Shown here piece after piece: positions 27,038 through 36,055 of a stretch of DNA of 64,000 nucleotides. The notes under the pieces are model-generated. The model saw only the letters and a list, made by a program, of their open reading frames with translations. It did no database searches and was not told where the DNA came from. This DNA comes from Agrobacterium larrymoorei (GTDB lineage Bacteria; Pseudomonadota; Alphaproteobacteria; Rhizobiales; Rhizobiaceae). Numbering within the stretch: position 1 is the stretch's first letter; each line of letters opens with the position of its first letter. The position numbers and the translations under genes were made by a program. The stretch is from NCBI RefSeq assembly GCF_013322225.1, contig NZ_JAAMFB010000013.1, forward strand, positions 1 to 64,000, given 5' to 3'.

Positions 27038-28303
27038 TCATTCGATGAGAAAGGCGCGAAAATCATTGACATTGGTGCCGGTCGGCCCCGGCACGAAAAG
27101 GTCGCCCGCCAGATCGAAAGCGGACCATGCATCATGGCTAGCGAGAAACGCACGGGCGTCACCGCCCTTCCCGCGAATACGGGCGACCGTCATTCCATCG
27201 CAAAAGGCACCGGCATTGTTTTCGGAACCATCGATGCCATCCGTATCCGCTGCAAGTGCCAGAACATTGCCAACGCCTTGCAGATCAAGCGCGGCTGCAA
27301 GTAATAGCTCAGAGTTTCGGCCCCCTTTGCCATATCTCCCCTGACCTATCGTGACGGTTGTTTCGCCACCGGAAAGCAGCACCAGTGGCCGGGATCGATC
27401 CACCCTGCCCGCAAATTCCCGGGCAAGCGCTGCGTGCATACGCCCGATGTCCTTGGCCTCACCCTCGATGCTATCGGACAGGATCAACACCTCGACGCCT
27501 CTTTGCCGCGCCAGTTCGGCAGCCGCCATCAGCGAAACCCGCGCCGAAGCAATGACGTGAATTTCGTTGCGGGCGAAAACGGCATCACTTGGCTTCGGCG
27601 CAGCCGCTTGGCGGATGCTCTCGACCATGCGTTCCGGCAGCGTAATGCGATAATCACGGATTACCCGCAGCGCCTCTTGCGCATCGCTGTCATCCGCCAC
27701 GGTGGGACCGGAGGCAACAAAGGCAGGGTTATCGCCCGGCACATCGGAAACGACCAGACTGACGACCTTCGCGGGGTAAGAAAGTGCAGCAAGCCTTCCG
27801 CCCTTGATGCGGGAAAAGTGCTTGCGCACCACGTTCATGCCGGAAATCGGCGCGCCGGAAGCAAGCAGAGCCTCATTCAGCACAATCTCGTCGGCAAGCA
27901 TGAAACCTTCCGGCGGCGCGGGCAGCAGTGCAGAACCGCCGCCGGAAATCAGCGCGATCACCAGATCATCCTCGGTCAATCCGGTGAGCTGCCTCATCAG
28001 AGCCTTGGCAGCGGCAAGCCCCGCCTCATCCGGCACAGGATGCGCAGATTGCAGGACCTCGATACGCTCGCATCGCTCGACTGGACCATGGCGGGCAACG
28101 ACGATGCCCTCGCAAGGATGAGGCCAGGCGCGCTCGAACGCCGCCGCCATCTGGCTGGCGGCCTTGCCAGCACCAATCACGACCGCCCGACCCTTCGGCC
28201 TTTCCGGCAGGTGGCGCAGGATAGCCTCATAAGGATCTGCCGCGCGCACTGCCGCGAAAAACAACTGCTCCAGAAATGCGCGTGGATTGGCAATCAAACT
28301 CAA
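27038..28303 (-). CDS. Glycerate 2-kinase (MOFRL family)
   Basis: The 421-residue protein is a GckA/TtuD-type glycerate kinase. The N-terminal DUF4147 domain shows VIGAGKAASQMAAAFE and the phosphate-binding ALISGGGSALLPAPPEG; the C-terminal MOFRL domain shows LLSGGETTVTIGQGRYGKGG and ALAADTDGIDGSENNAGA. It phosphorylates glycerate to 2-phosphoglycerate, used in the serine cycle and in tartronate or glyoxylate metabolism. Earlier annotations call homologues hydroxypyruvate reductase. The start is one of two TTG codons (28303 or 28297) behind AGGGAG. Confidence 0.88.
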   Translation of the reverse strand: MSLIANPRAFLEQLFFAAVRAADPYEAILRHLPERPKGRAVVIGAGKAASQMAAAFERAWPHPCEGIVVARHGPVERCERIEVLQSAHPVPDEAGLAAAKALMRQLTGLTEDDLVIALISGGGSALLPAPPEGFMLADEIVLNEALLASGAPISGMNVVRKHFSRIKGGRLAALSYPAKVVSLVVSDVPGDNPAFVASGPTVADDSDAQEALRVIRDYRITLPERMVESIRQAAAPKPSDAVFARNEIHVIASARVSLMAAAELARQRGVEVLILSDSIEGEAKDIGRMHAALAREFAGRVDRSRPLVLLSGGETTVTIGQGRYGKGGRNSELLLAAALDLQGVGNVLALAADTDGIDGSENNAGAFCDGMTVARIRGKGGDARAFLASHDAWSAFDLAGDLFVPGPTGTNVNDFRAFLIE

Positions 28304-28539
28304 GCTCTCCCTTAGCCTTTCCTCACAATCCCGAAGCTACTCAAGAGCGAGGGAATCGGCACGACCACAGCATGTCCTGCCAGCCCGTGGCGGGCAAGGC
28401 GTAAAGCATTTTCAGCGAAACTACGAAGCGGTCTCGCGCCGGATTTCAGACAAGTGAAAAGGATCGATGAAACCCCGCCCCGGCTGGTGCGTTGGGTTTG
28501 AGAAGAAGTGGTTTGCCTTGCGCCAAGGAGATTGAAATC

Positions 28540-28779
28540 ATGTCGAACACCGACCAACTCGGCCCGGAATATCATCACCATGAGAACAAGCAGCGCTTGC
28601 GCAACAGGCGCTTCGTCTGGTCACGCAGAAAATCCAGCCCATGGGGGCTGACCATACTGGTCATCGGAACGCTGGTCGCGGCATCGTGCTTTGTCGCCGT
28701 AACATATCTCGTGACCTCGCATCCGGGAGCGCCGGAGCCCAATCCGGGCATCGAGACGCGGGGCAATGGCGTAGGTTAA
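28540..28779 (+). CDS. Small single-span membrane protein
   Basis: 79 residues. A polar, histidine- and arginine-rich N-terminus (PEYHHHENKQRLRNRRFVW) is followed by one membrane helix (GLTILVIGTLVAASCFVAVTYLV) and a short proline/glycine-rich tail. AAGGAG precedes the ATG at 28540, which fixes the start. No family is recognised. The gene is convergent with hom, and the two share a bidirectional terminator at 28783-28824. Confidence 0.7.
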   Translation: MSNTDQLGPEYHHHENKQRLRNRRFVWSRRKSSPWGLTILVIGTLVAASCFVAVTYLVTSHPGAPEPNPGIETRGNGVG

Positions 28780-28782
28780 ATG

Positions 28783-28824
28783 AAAAAAGCCACCGAGCAG
28801 CTAAGACTGGTCGGTGGCTTTTGT
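28783..28824. terminator. Bidirectional terminator between the small membrane protein and hom
   Basis: AAAAGCCACCGA (28785-28796) pairs perfectly with TCGGTGGCTTTT (28811-28822), giving a T-tract on either strand. Confidence 0.85.
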
Positions 28825-28850
28825 TTACTATCGATGGTCAGAAACGGCGC

Positions 28851-30161
28851 TCAAGCGCGTTCGATACGGATGACCTGCGGTTCGCTGACGAGGTACTTCT
28901 CGTTCTTGATGGCCTTCACAGCCTTACGGATCGCGTCTTCCATCGTGGCATGGGTAACGAGGATAATCGTCTGCGGGGCGCCTTCTGCGTGGATGCGAGG
29001 ACGCTGGACGATGGATTCGAGCGAGATGTTGTTTTCGGCCATACGGGTTGCGATGGAGGCGAAAACACCCGCCTGATCCTTCACCGTCAGGCGAATGAAG
29101 TAGCCGCCTTCGTGGCTCTTCATCTTGGCGCGGCGGTACTCGGTCAGCGATTTTGCAGGGCGGCCAAGAACGGGCACCTGCTGCGCACCGGGACGGCTTT
29201 TGGCGATGTCTGCGACGTCGCCTAGAACGGCGGAGGCCGTGGCATTGCCGCCAGCACCGGGGCCGACCATCAGCAGCTCGCCGAGAATATCGGATTCCAC
29301 AGCGACAGCATTGGTCACGCCATCCACCTGCGCGATGACGGAATCGAGCGGCACCATGGTCGGGTGAACGCGCTGTTCGATGCCGGATTCGGTGAGCTGC
29401 GCAACGCCGAGAAGCTTGATGCGATAACCGAGATCGGCAGCAGCCTGAATATCCTCGATGGAGATATTGGTGATGCCTTCCAGATAAATATCGTCAGCCG
29501 CGATCTTCGAGCCGAAGGCGAGCGTGGTGAGGATCGCCAGCTTGTGTGCCGTGTCATTGCCTTCGATATCGAAAGCCGGATCGGCTTCCGCATAGCCCAG
29601 CCGCTGTGCTTCCTTAAGGCAGGCCTCGAAGGACAGACCTTCCTTCTCCATCTTGGTCAGGATGTAATTGCAGGTGCCGTTCATGATGCCGTAGATGCGC
29701 GACACATGGTTGCCGGTCAGCGATTCACGCAGCGCCTTGATGATCGGGATGCCGCCCGCGACCGCCGCTTCGAAGTTGAGCAGAGCGCCCTTCTCTTCTG
29801 CAAGCTTTGCCAGCTCCACGCCATGCTTGGCCAGCAGCGCCTTATTGGCCGTCACCACATGGAGACCGCGGGAAAGTGCTGCACGCACGGCATTTTCAGC
29901 GGCACCGGAAGCGCCGCCGACGAGCTCCACGAACACGTCGATCTCGGCGTTTTTCGCCAGTTCTTCCGGCGTGTCGAACCAAGTAATACCCTTGAGATCG
30001 ATGCCGCGATCACGCGAGCGATCGCGTGCGCTGACGGCAATAATCTCAATTGCGCGTCCGCAGGTAATCGCAAGTTCGTTGCTTCTCTGCTGGAGGATGC
30101 GCACAAGCGAAGAGCCGACAGTGCCGAGTCCCGCTATGCCGATTCTCAATGAATCTGCCAT
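28851..30161 (-). CDS. hom: Homoserine dehydrogenase
   Basis: 436 residues in three parts: an NAD(P)-binding domain (IGIAGLGTVGSSLV at the N-terminus), the catalytic domain with KALREGLT-type lysine region (GGIPIIKALRESLTGN) and GNDTAHKLAILTTLAFG, and a C-terminal ACT domain starting near RLTVKDQAGVFASIATRM. It reduces aspartate semialdehyde to homoserine for threonine and methionine synthesis; the ACT domain suggests threonine feedback. It lies 66 bases downstream of the aminotransferase on the same strand, so the pair is probably co-transcribed. Confidence 0.95.
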   Translation of the reverse strand: MADSLRIGIAGLGTVGSSLVRILQQRSNELAITCGRAIEIIAVSARDRSRDRGIDLKGITWFDTPEELAKNAEIDVFVELVGGASGAAENAVRAALSRGLHVVTANKALLAKHGVELAKLAEEKGALLNFEAAVAGGIPIIKALRESLTGNHVSRIYGIMNGTCNYILTKMEKEGLSFEACLKEAQRLGYAEADPAFDIEGNDTAHKLAILTTLAFGSKIAADDIYLEGITNISIEDIQAAADLGYRIKLLGVAQLTESGIEQRVHPTMVPLDSVIAQVDGVTNAVAVESDILGELLMVGPGAGGNATASAVLGDVADIAKSRPGAQQVPVLGRPAKSLTEYRRAKMKSHEGGYFIRLTVKDQAGVFASIATRMAENNISLESIVQRPRIHAEGAPQTIILVTHATMEDAIRKAVKAIKNEKYLVSEPQVIRIERA

Positions 30162-30227
30162 GGGTATATTCCTGATCTAATTAAATAAATGAGGTGGCCG
30201 AGAACCGGCCACCTTGGCGGGTTGCCC

Positions 30228-31448
30228 TTAACGATGGGCGTTGAGCGAAACGACGTTGTGCAACGTATCGTCCGCAGTCGACAGAAAGCGCTTGAGATTA
30301 CGCGCAGCCTGACGAATTCTGTGCTCGTTCTCGACAAGCGCAAGGCGAACGTAATCGTCGCCCATTTCGCCGAAGCCGACACCCGGAGCAACCGCGATAT
30401 CGGCTTTCTCGATGAGAAGCTTGGAAAACTCAAGCGAACCGAGATGGCGGAATTTTTCCGGGATTTTTGCCCATGCGAACATTGTAGCCGCTGGTGGTGG
30501 CACCTCGAAACCGGCCTTGCCGAACGTATCGACCATGACATCGCGACGGCGGCGATAGACATTGCGGACTTCGGCAATGTCGGAGCCATCACCGTTCAGC
30601 GCGTGGGTCGCCGCAACCTGGATCGGCGTGAATGCACCGTAATCGAGGTAGGATTTCACGCGCGTGAGTGCCGCGATCAGACGCTCGTTGCCGACAGCAA
30701 AGCCCATGCGCCAGCCGGGCATGGAGAATGTCTTGGACATCGAGGTGAACTCGACAGCCACATCCATGGCACCCGGTACTTCCAGAACGGAAGGTGGCGG
30801 GCTCTTCTCATCGAAATAGATTTCCGAATAGGCAAGGTCGGAAAGCACGATCAGATCATGCTTCTTCGCGAATGCGATGACGTCCTTGTAGAAATCCAGC
30901 GATGCAACATGCGCCGTCGGGTTGGACGGGTAGTTGATGATCAGCGCCAACGGCTTCGGGATGGAGTGGCGAACCGCACGCTCCAGCGGGCCGAAGAAGG
31001 TGTCGTCAGGCTCCACATTCATCGAGCGGATGACGCCGCCTGCCATCAGGAAGCCGAAGGCATGGATCGGGTAAGTCGGGTTCGGGCATAGGATGACATC
31101 GCCCGGCGCTGTGATGGCCTGCGCCATGTTGGCGAAGCCTTCCTTGGAGCCGAGGGTGGCCACAACCTGCGTATCCGGGTTCAGCTTCACGCCGAAGCGG
31201 CGGGCGTAATAAGCAGCCTGCGCACGGCGAAGGCCGGGAATGCCCTTGGAGGAAGAATAGCGGTGCGTGCGCGGGTCCTGAACGACTTCGCAAAGCTTGT
31301 CGACGATCGCCTTCGGTGTCGGCAGATCAGGGTTGCCCATGCCAAGGTCGATAATATCCGCGCCACCCGCTCGCGCGCTGGCTTTCAAACGGTTGACCTG
31401 TTCGAAAACATACTGCGGCAGACGCTTGACCTTGTGAAACTCTTCCAT
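30228..31448 (-). CDS. Class I/II aminotransferase, AlaC/DapL-like
   Basis: About 406 residues with the fold-type I PLP pattern: IIDLGMGNPDLPTPK near the N-terminus, NYPSNPTAHVASLDFY, LSDLAYSEIYF and the PLP-lysine motif SMSKTFSMPGWRMGF. Homologues are annotated either as LL-diaminopimelate aminotransferase or as glutamate-pyruvate aminotransferase AlaC; sequence alone does not separate these here. The position directly before hom favours a role in the aspartate family or alanine supply. The ATG at 31448 follows GAGG at six bases; an in-frame ATG four codons earlier overlaps that site and is rejected. Confidence 0.88.
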   Translation of the reverse strand: MEEFHKVKRLPQYVFEQVNRLKASARAGGADIIDLGMGNPDLPTPKAIVDKLCEVVQDPRTHRYSSSKGIPGLRRAQAAYYARRFGVKLNPDTQVVATLGSKEGFANMAQAITAPGDVILCPNPTYPIHAFGFLMAGGVIRSMNVEPDDTFFGPLERAVRHSIPKPLALIINYPSNPTAHVASLDFYKDVIAFAKKHDLIVLSDLAYSEIYFDEKSPPPSVLEVPGAMDVAVEFTSMSKTFSMPGWRMGFAVGNERLIAALTRVKSYLDYGAFTPIQVAATHALNGDGSDIAEVRNVYRRRRDVMVDTFGKAGFEVPPPAATMFAWAKIPEKFRHLGSLEFSKLLIEKADIAVAPGVGFGEMGDDYVRLALVENEHRIRQAARNLKRFLSTADDTLHNVVSLNAHR

Positions 31449-31740
31449 CTCTTTCCTCATGGAAATGGACCGGATTGGCCGGTCCACATAACGTTCGTTT
31501 TTCGGTTGGAAACACAGCCGACACGAACAAATCGGATCTGTGTCATTCATTGTAACGTATGCGCCGGAAAACACGAATTGCTTTTCCGTACACGCGGCCA
31601 ATCGGGGACCGGCATCACGCCGGTCACTTCGATGATTATTGCCGGTGGGCGACGCTCAGCCGATACAATCTTGCTTGCATAACGCCAGATTCTCGCAAAT
31701 TGCAAGGCAAAGCCTTAAAGAGAACGGCCCGTGCAATCAA

Positions 31741-32700
31741 TCAGCCGCGCTCACCGCGCACAATTGCGGCGCGAATGACGGAAAGCACACGATCCGGCTC
31801 GATTTTCACGCAGACATTCTGGCTGGGATGACCATCCCAATTGCCCGGCGGGAACGTGGTGCCATCCGGTTTCTGGATCGTCTGACCATCGGCAAGACCG
31901 CCGCAGACGACGCGAATCGCGCCGCTACGTGTTTCAAACAGTTCCGGGTTGGTGAGGTAGACGCAAGCGCAGGCATCATGCACCACCATGCCATCGCCGG
32001 TGCGGGTGTTGTAGAACTCGATGTAGAACTGCGACAGGTCAGACAGAAGCTGCACGGCGGCACCGTTTTCCTTCACCATATCGGCAAGGAAACCAGACGT
32101 CATAACCGTCTTGGTCGTGACATCGAGACCGATGACGGTGACGCGCCATGGGGCGGTGAAGACCAGATCGGCGGCTTCCGGATCTCCATGGATATTGGCT
32201 TCCGCGGCGGGATTGACATTGCCGTTGATATCGAAGGCACCGCCCATGATGATGACTTCTTTCACCAGCGCGGCGAAATCTGGATCGGCCTTCAGCGCAA
32301 GCGCGAGATTCGTCATCCGCCCGACTGCGATCAGCGTCACCTCGCCCGGATTGTCCTTGACGGTATCGATGATGAAGTGATGCGCTGGACGCGGATCAAG
32401 CGGCAGGTCGACTGCCTCGGGAACGCCGATATTGCCAAGGCCATCTTCACCGTGAATGAAGGTGGGGAAATGGCCTTCGGGACGCGAAGGATCGAAGGTC
32501 ACGCCAGCGCCCTTGGCAACGGGCGCTTCGAAAGCCCATTGCTGCTTCAGGTAAAGCGCATTGCGTGTGGTAATATCGATGGGCGCATTGCCGAAAACGG
32601 TGGTGACACCGATGAGATCGATATCCGGATGACGGTGCAGAAACAGCAACGCCATTGCGTCATCGATACCGGGGTCCGTGTCGAAAATTACCTTTTGCAT
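31741..32700 (-). CDS. Nucleoside hydrolase (IunH/RihA type)
   Basis: About 319 residues. The N-terminal calcium-binding signature is intact: VIFDTDPGIDDAMALLFL, with the aspartates expected of inosine-uridine nucleoside hydrolases. Further family blocks are GVTTVFGNAPID and LIAVGRMTNLALALKADP, and the C-terminal VHDACACVYLTNPELF contributes the last metal ligand. It splits N-glycosidic bonds of ribonucleosides; base preference cannot be told from sequence. GAGGG lies before the ATG at 32700. The frame extends ten codons upstream without a better start. Confidence 0.92.
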   Translation of the reverse strand: MQKVIFDTDPGIDDAMALLFLHRHPDIDLIGVTTVFGNAPIDITTRNALYLKQQWAFEAPVAKGAGVTFDPSRPEGHFPTFIHGEDGLGNIGVPEAVDLPLDPRPAHHFIIDTVKDNPGEVTLIAVGRMTNLALALKADPDFAALVKEVIIMGGAFDINGNVNPAAEANIHGDPEAADLVFTAPWRVTVIGLDVTTKTVMTSGFLADMVKENGAAVQLLSDLSQFYIEFYNTRTGDGMVVHDACACVYLTNPELFETRSGAIRVVCGGLADGQTIQKPDGTTFPPGNWDGHPSQNVCVKIEPDRVLSVIRAAIVRGERG

Positions 32701-32915
32701 GCAATATCCCTCATTCAAATTCAGGCGCATTTTTTCGATGCGCGAAGCAGGCAGCGGACATTAGAATGTTTCGTTGCGAAATGTAATCGCTGCACTGGCA
32801 TCTACAGGCTTTCCGCGACAGAGGCTTAAAACACCGGTGAAAATGGTTGCGGCAATTGTCATTCAATGACAGAAGCAAGGCACTTAAATCCCTCCACATC
32901 CTGCGGATACTCCCC

Positions 32916-33719
32916 GTGCAAGACGTTGCCTTTCAGCTGCTCATCATCCTGTTCTTTGTCGCCATTTTCGCCGGTTTTGTGGATTCCATCGCGGGCGGCG
33001 GAGGGTTGATCGTCATTCCCGCCATGCTGATCCTCGGAATTCCCCCTCTCGAGGCCCTGGGAACGAACAAATTACAGGCGCAGTTCGGCTCTGCATCCGC
33101 GACCATTGCCTATGCCCGACGCGGCCATGTCGATCTAAAGCAGCAGTTTCCGATGGCTTTCATGGCCTTTCTTGGCGGCATATTGGGCGCGCTTGCGGCA
33201 TCCTTTGTGCCATCGGACATATTGCGGGCAATCATGCCGTTTCTGCTGGTCGCCATTGCGGTCTATTTCGCTTTCAAACCAAACATCAGCGACATCGACA
33301 GCCATCGCCGCATTACCCCGTTGCTTTTCGGCCTGACGGTCGTTCCACTGATCGGGTTTTATGATGGAATTTTCGGACCCGGCGCTGGCTCGTTCTACAT
33401 GCTGGCCTTCGTCAGTCTCGCTGGCTTCGGTATGTTGAAGGCCACGGCCCACACGAAACTCTTGAATTTCGGCTCCAATTTCGGCGGTTTCCTGGTGTTC
33501 ACCTTCACCGGAGCGATCCTTTGGAAACTGGGTCTGGTGATGGGGCTCGGGCAGTTTCTGGGCGCTCAGGCAGGCTCCCGCCTTGCCATGAAAAATGGGG
33601 CGAAAATCATCCGCCCGCTGCTCGTCCTGTCCTGTCTGGCCATGGCTACGAAGCTGTTGCTGGACACAGGCGCTCCCTACTCATTGGGCTGGCTTATCGC
33701 ACGCGTGACCGGCGCCTGA
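32916..33719 (+). CDS. TSUP family permease (TauE/SafE-like)
   Basis: About 267 residues with eight hydrophobic stretches in the two-fold repeat of the TauE/SafE family. The first repeat carries FAGFVDSIAGGGGLIVIPAML and GTNKLQAQFGSASA; the second carries GFYDGIFGPGAGSFYMLAF and HTKLLNFGSNFGGF. Members move sulfite, sulfonates or organic acids, and the substrate here is unknown. A GTG at 32916 is the likeliest start because the first membrane helix begins there (VQDVAFQLLIILF); the frame continues to a TTG at 32847 without membrane character. Confidence 0.85.
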   Translation: MQDVAFQLLIILFFVAIFAGFVDSIAGGGGLIVIPAMLILGIPPLEALGTNKLQAQFGSASATIAYARRGHVDLKQQFPMAFMAFLGGILGALAASFVPSDILRAIMPFLLVAIAVYFAFKPNISDIDSHRRITPLLFGLTVVPLIGFYDGIFGPGAGSFYMLAFVSLAGFGMLKATAHTKLLNFGSNFGGFLVFTFTGAILWKLGLVMGLGQFLGAQAGSRLAMKNGAKIIRPLLVLSCLAMATKLLLDTGAPYSLGWLIARVTGA

Positions 33720-33780
33720 TCCAAGCCCGCCTCATATTGCCATATCGTCGCCAAGAAAACTTTTGGTCAGGGCTACCGGT

Positions 33781-34509
33781 TTACGATCCGTGATGCGCAA
33801 GTACGGAAGCGTTTTCAACCGGCTGCAAAACCATGACCGCGCCAATGATGTGGTCATTGCCACTACGAAGCGGCGTAAGCCTGCAACGGGTTTCGAAAAC
33901 TCTCGACGCGAAACGACCATGGTGAACGTAGTCCACCTTTTCCCCGGCAAAGCATTTGTCGAATGCCGGCTTTGCCTGCAGCTGGAAACCTTCGTCACCT
34001 ATGAATTCGGAAACGTGGCTTCCCACCATCGAAAACGCCGTTCGCCCCAGATACTTCGCATTGGCATTATTGGTGTACAGATAGCGATAATCGGTCGTTA
34101 TCACGCCGACCCGATCCGGCAAGCCATCCAGAATGGCCTCGTTGAGAAGCGGTTGTTCCGGGCTCTGATTGACGGCTGGCCGACCAATCCGGGGTTCTGC
34201 GATGGGCCGCTCCTGTTGTTTTCCATCACCCATCAAATATCTGTCGATCAAAGCCGACACCGCAGCGGTACGCCGAAGCACGTTGCCTTTGTCGTCCGCT
34301 TCATCCCGTATGAGACTGTTGATAAATTGTAGCTGTTTGTGGACATCTTCACGCGTGGTAGCGCGATAGGCGACGATGTCATCGATAATGGGCTCCAGCT
34401 CCTTATCGAGCAGGCACACAAGATCGTCATCCCCAGCGATAACCGCATGCTTGAGTTGCATTCGCTTTAGAGCAAAAGTTTCAAAGAGACCAAGCAAAAA
34501 AGCCTCCAT
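33781..34509 (-). CDS. PAS-domain protein, paralogue 1
   Basis: 242 residues. The N-terminal ~90 residues are helical with coiled-coil character (FETFALKRMQLKHAVIAGDDDLVCLLDKELEP). A linker precedes a single PAS domain (about 130-230: PDRVGVITTDYRYLYTNNANAKYLGRTAFSMVGSHVSEFIG). There is no output kinase or cyclase domain, so it probably acts as a stand-alone sensor. It is a paralogue of the protein at 35129-35809: both share the IDRY/VDRY turn, Y-x-N/TN-ANA and GxHxxEF motifs. An FNR-like box lies at 34792-34805, upstream of it. Confidence 0.72.
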   Translation of the reverse strand: MEAFLLGLFETFALKRMQLKHAVIAGDDDLVCLLDKELEPIIDDIVAYRATTREDVHKQLQFINSLIRDEADDKGNVLRRTAAVSALIDRYLMGDGKQQERPIAEPRIGRPAVNQSPEQPLLNEAILDGLPDRVGVITTDYRYLYTNNANAKYLGRTAFSMVGSHVSEFIGDEGFQLQAKPAFDKCFAGEKVDYVHHGRFASRVFETRCRLTPLRSGNDHIIGAVMVLQPVENASVLAHHGS

Positions 34510-35128
34510 TTAACTCACCATCCGTCGCCATGGCGATCACAAGCACTTCACGACCCGTTACCTAAACGCGCCAGAAACACCGGATGGTGAAACTTGGACA
34601 GAGCGAAAAGCAACGTCATCGTTAAGGCGTCAACGCTTAACAGCGCGACTGCCGTGATCCAACCGTCAGCGGATTCATAAACATATGACCATATGAATAA
34701 GGACCTGATGCCAAAGGTCAATACACTAGATTTGATAGTATCATCATGAAAAACATCGCTATTTAACTGCCGGCGAAATTATCGAACACAAATTTGATAT
34801 TTGTCAAAATAATCCAACAAATTCGAAGACCCTGCTGAAACAAATATCCACAACAATACTTCGGCGCGCGGTCGCGACCTCACCGCCTCACGATAATTTC
34901 AACGCTTCATCTTGGGGAATCTGTAGTCCTGTCAGACAGATATTTAATCCAGAATGACGGCACGCGTAGATTGAAGGACGAGACAGGAGATGAGGGTCTT
35001 AGCGAATACGCGAGGCGGTCATTCGCGTATTTCATACGGATCTGCCGACAAGACGTTAGAAGCTGCGCTCCATGGTTGGGCGCCGCTTTTCATACGTAGG
35101 ATTATGATTGATCAGCCGGATCTGCGGA
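34510..35128. promoter_or_regulatory. Intergenic region between the PAS genes with an FNR/FixK-like box
   Basis: This ~620-bp, relatively AT-rich region has no gene. At 34792-34805 it contains TTGAT-ATTT-GTCAA, matching the FNR/FixK consensus TTGAT-N4-ATCAA at 9 of 10 positions. It lies about 290 bp upstream of the 33781-34509 gene and is oriented symmetrically, so it could act on that gene. Confidence 0.45.
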
Positions 35129-35809
35129 TCAGGCCACTGCGCGGCTTCGTCGATCCGCGAGTTCCTTCACCACGATGATGGCGCCAACCAGCTTGTACGA
35201 GGGCGAATAGCAGGGCGACATGTCGAACGATTTGACGATTGTCTGGCCGTCAACGTCTTCGGCATAGGTATATTTGCCCGCCTCGCCCTTGAAGCATGCG
35301 TCCAGCTTCTGACGGAATGCGTGTTGGAAATGGTGAATACCGACGAATTCGGCGATGTGCTTTCCAACGATCTCGTTGGCGTTCGTGCCGAGTGAAGAAG
35401 CATTGGCGGAATTCGTGTAATTGATGCGATATCCCGGCGCGACCACGACGACGCGGTCATCCGAATCGTCCAGACGGTCTTCATCGAGAACAACGTAGGG
35501 GCTGACACCCCCTTCGCCATCGCCGTTATAGGACAGACCTGCGCCAATGTAGCGATCCACAAGCTTGCGCAGCATGTCGGAATTGCGCTGAACGCAGCCG
35601 ATATCCTCCGCTTCCTCGTTGAGAAGGTCTATCGCGAAGCGAAACTGTTCCAAAATTTCCGCCGCAGACGCGTTCTTCTTGACGGTGATGTTTTCGAGGA
35701 GATTATCGAGTTCACGATCCAGAATAGCGATCTTGTCGGCCTCATTGCGATCAACCGCACGCTTGAGCTCCGCATAACGCTGCCAGAACAACCCTATCAA
35801 TGTTTTCAA
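35129..35809 (-). CDS. PAS-domain protein, paralogue 2
   Basis: About 226 residues, same layout as the gene at 33781: helical N-terminus (GLFWQRYAELKRAVDRNEADKI) followed by one PAS domain (VVVVAPGYRINYTNSANASSLGTNANEIVGKHIAEFVG) and no output domain. The TTG at 35809 is chosen because GGGGAG lies seven bases upstream and because the protein then aligns from its first residue with paralogue 1. The longer frame to an ATG at 35887 adds 26 residues with no counterpart. The function as a sensor is inferred. Confidence 0.7.
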   Translation of the reverse strand: MKTLIGLFWQRYAELKRAVDRNEADKIAILDRELDNLLENITVKKNASAAEILEQFRFAIDLLNEEAEDIGCVQRNSDMLRKLVDRYIGAGLSYNGDGEGGVSPYVVLDEDRLDDSDDRVVVVAPGYRINYTNSANASSLGTNANEIVGKHIAEFVGIHHFQHAFRQKLDACFKGEAGKYTYAEDVDGQTIVKSFDMSPCYSPSYKLVGAIIVVKELADRRSRAVA

Positions 35810-36055
35810 CTCGACACTCCCCGAACGACCGGCACCTGCGCTTGGCGATCCTCTCTGGTCGATGGCGCAGAGCATGCTATACGACATGCCCGTAAAAAAT
35901 GATGTAACGAGTAATGATTATGCCACCCAGGCACAAACTTAAATTACCATATTCCGGTGTCGTTTTACAAATGCCAGAAATCATGAAGCAAAATAAGCAT
36001 TGCTGAAAATATTAAGAGCGCCCTCACGGTCAATTCCTAATAATTCCTGGAGGTA

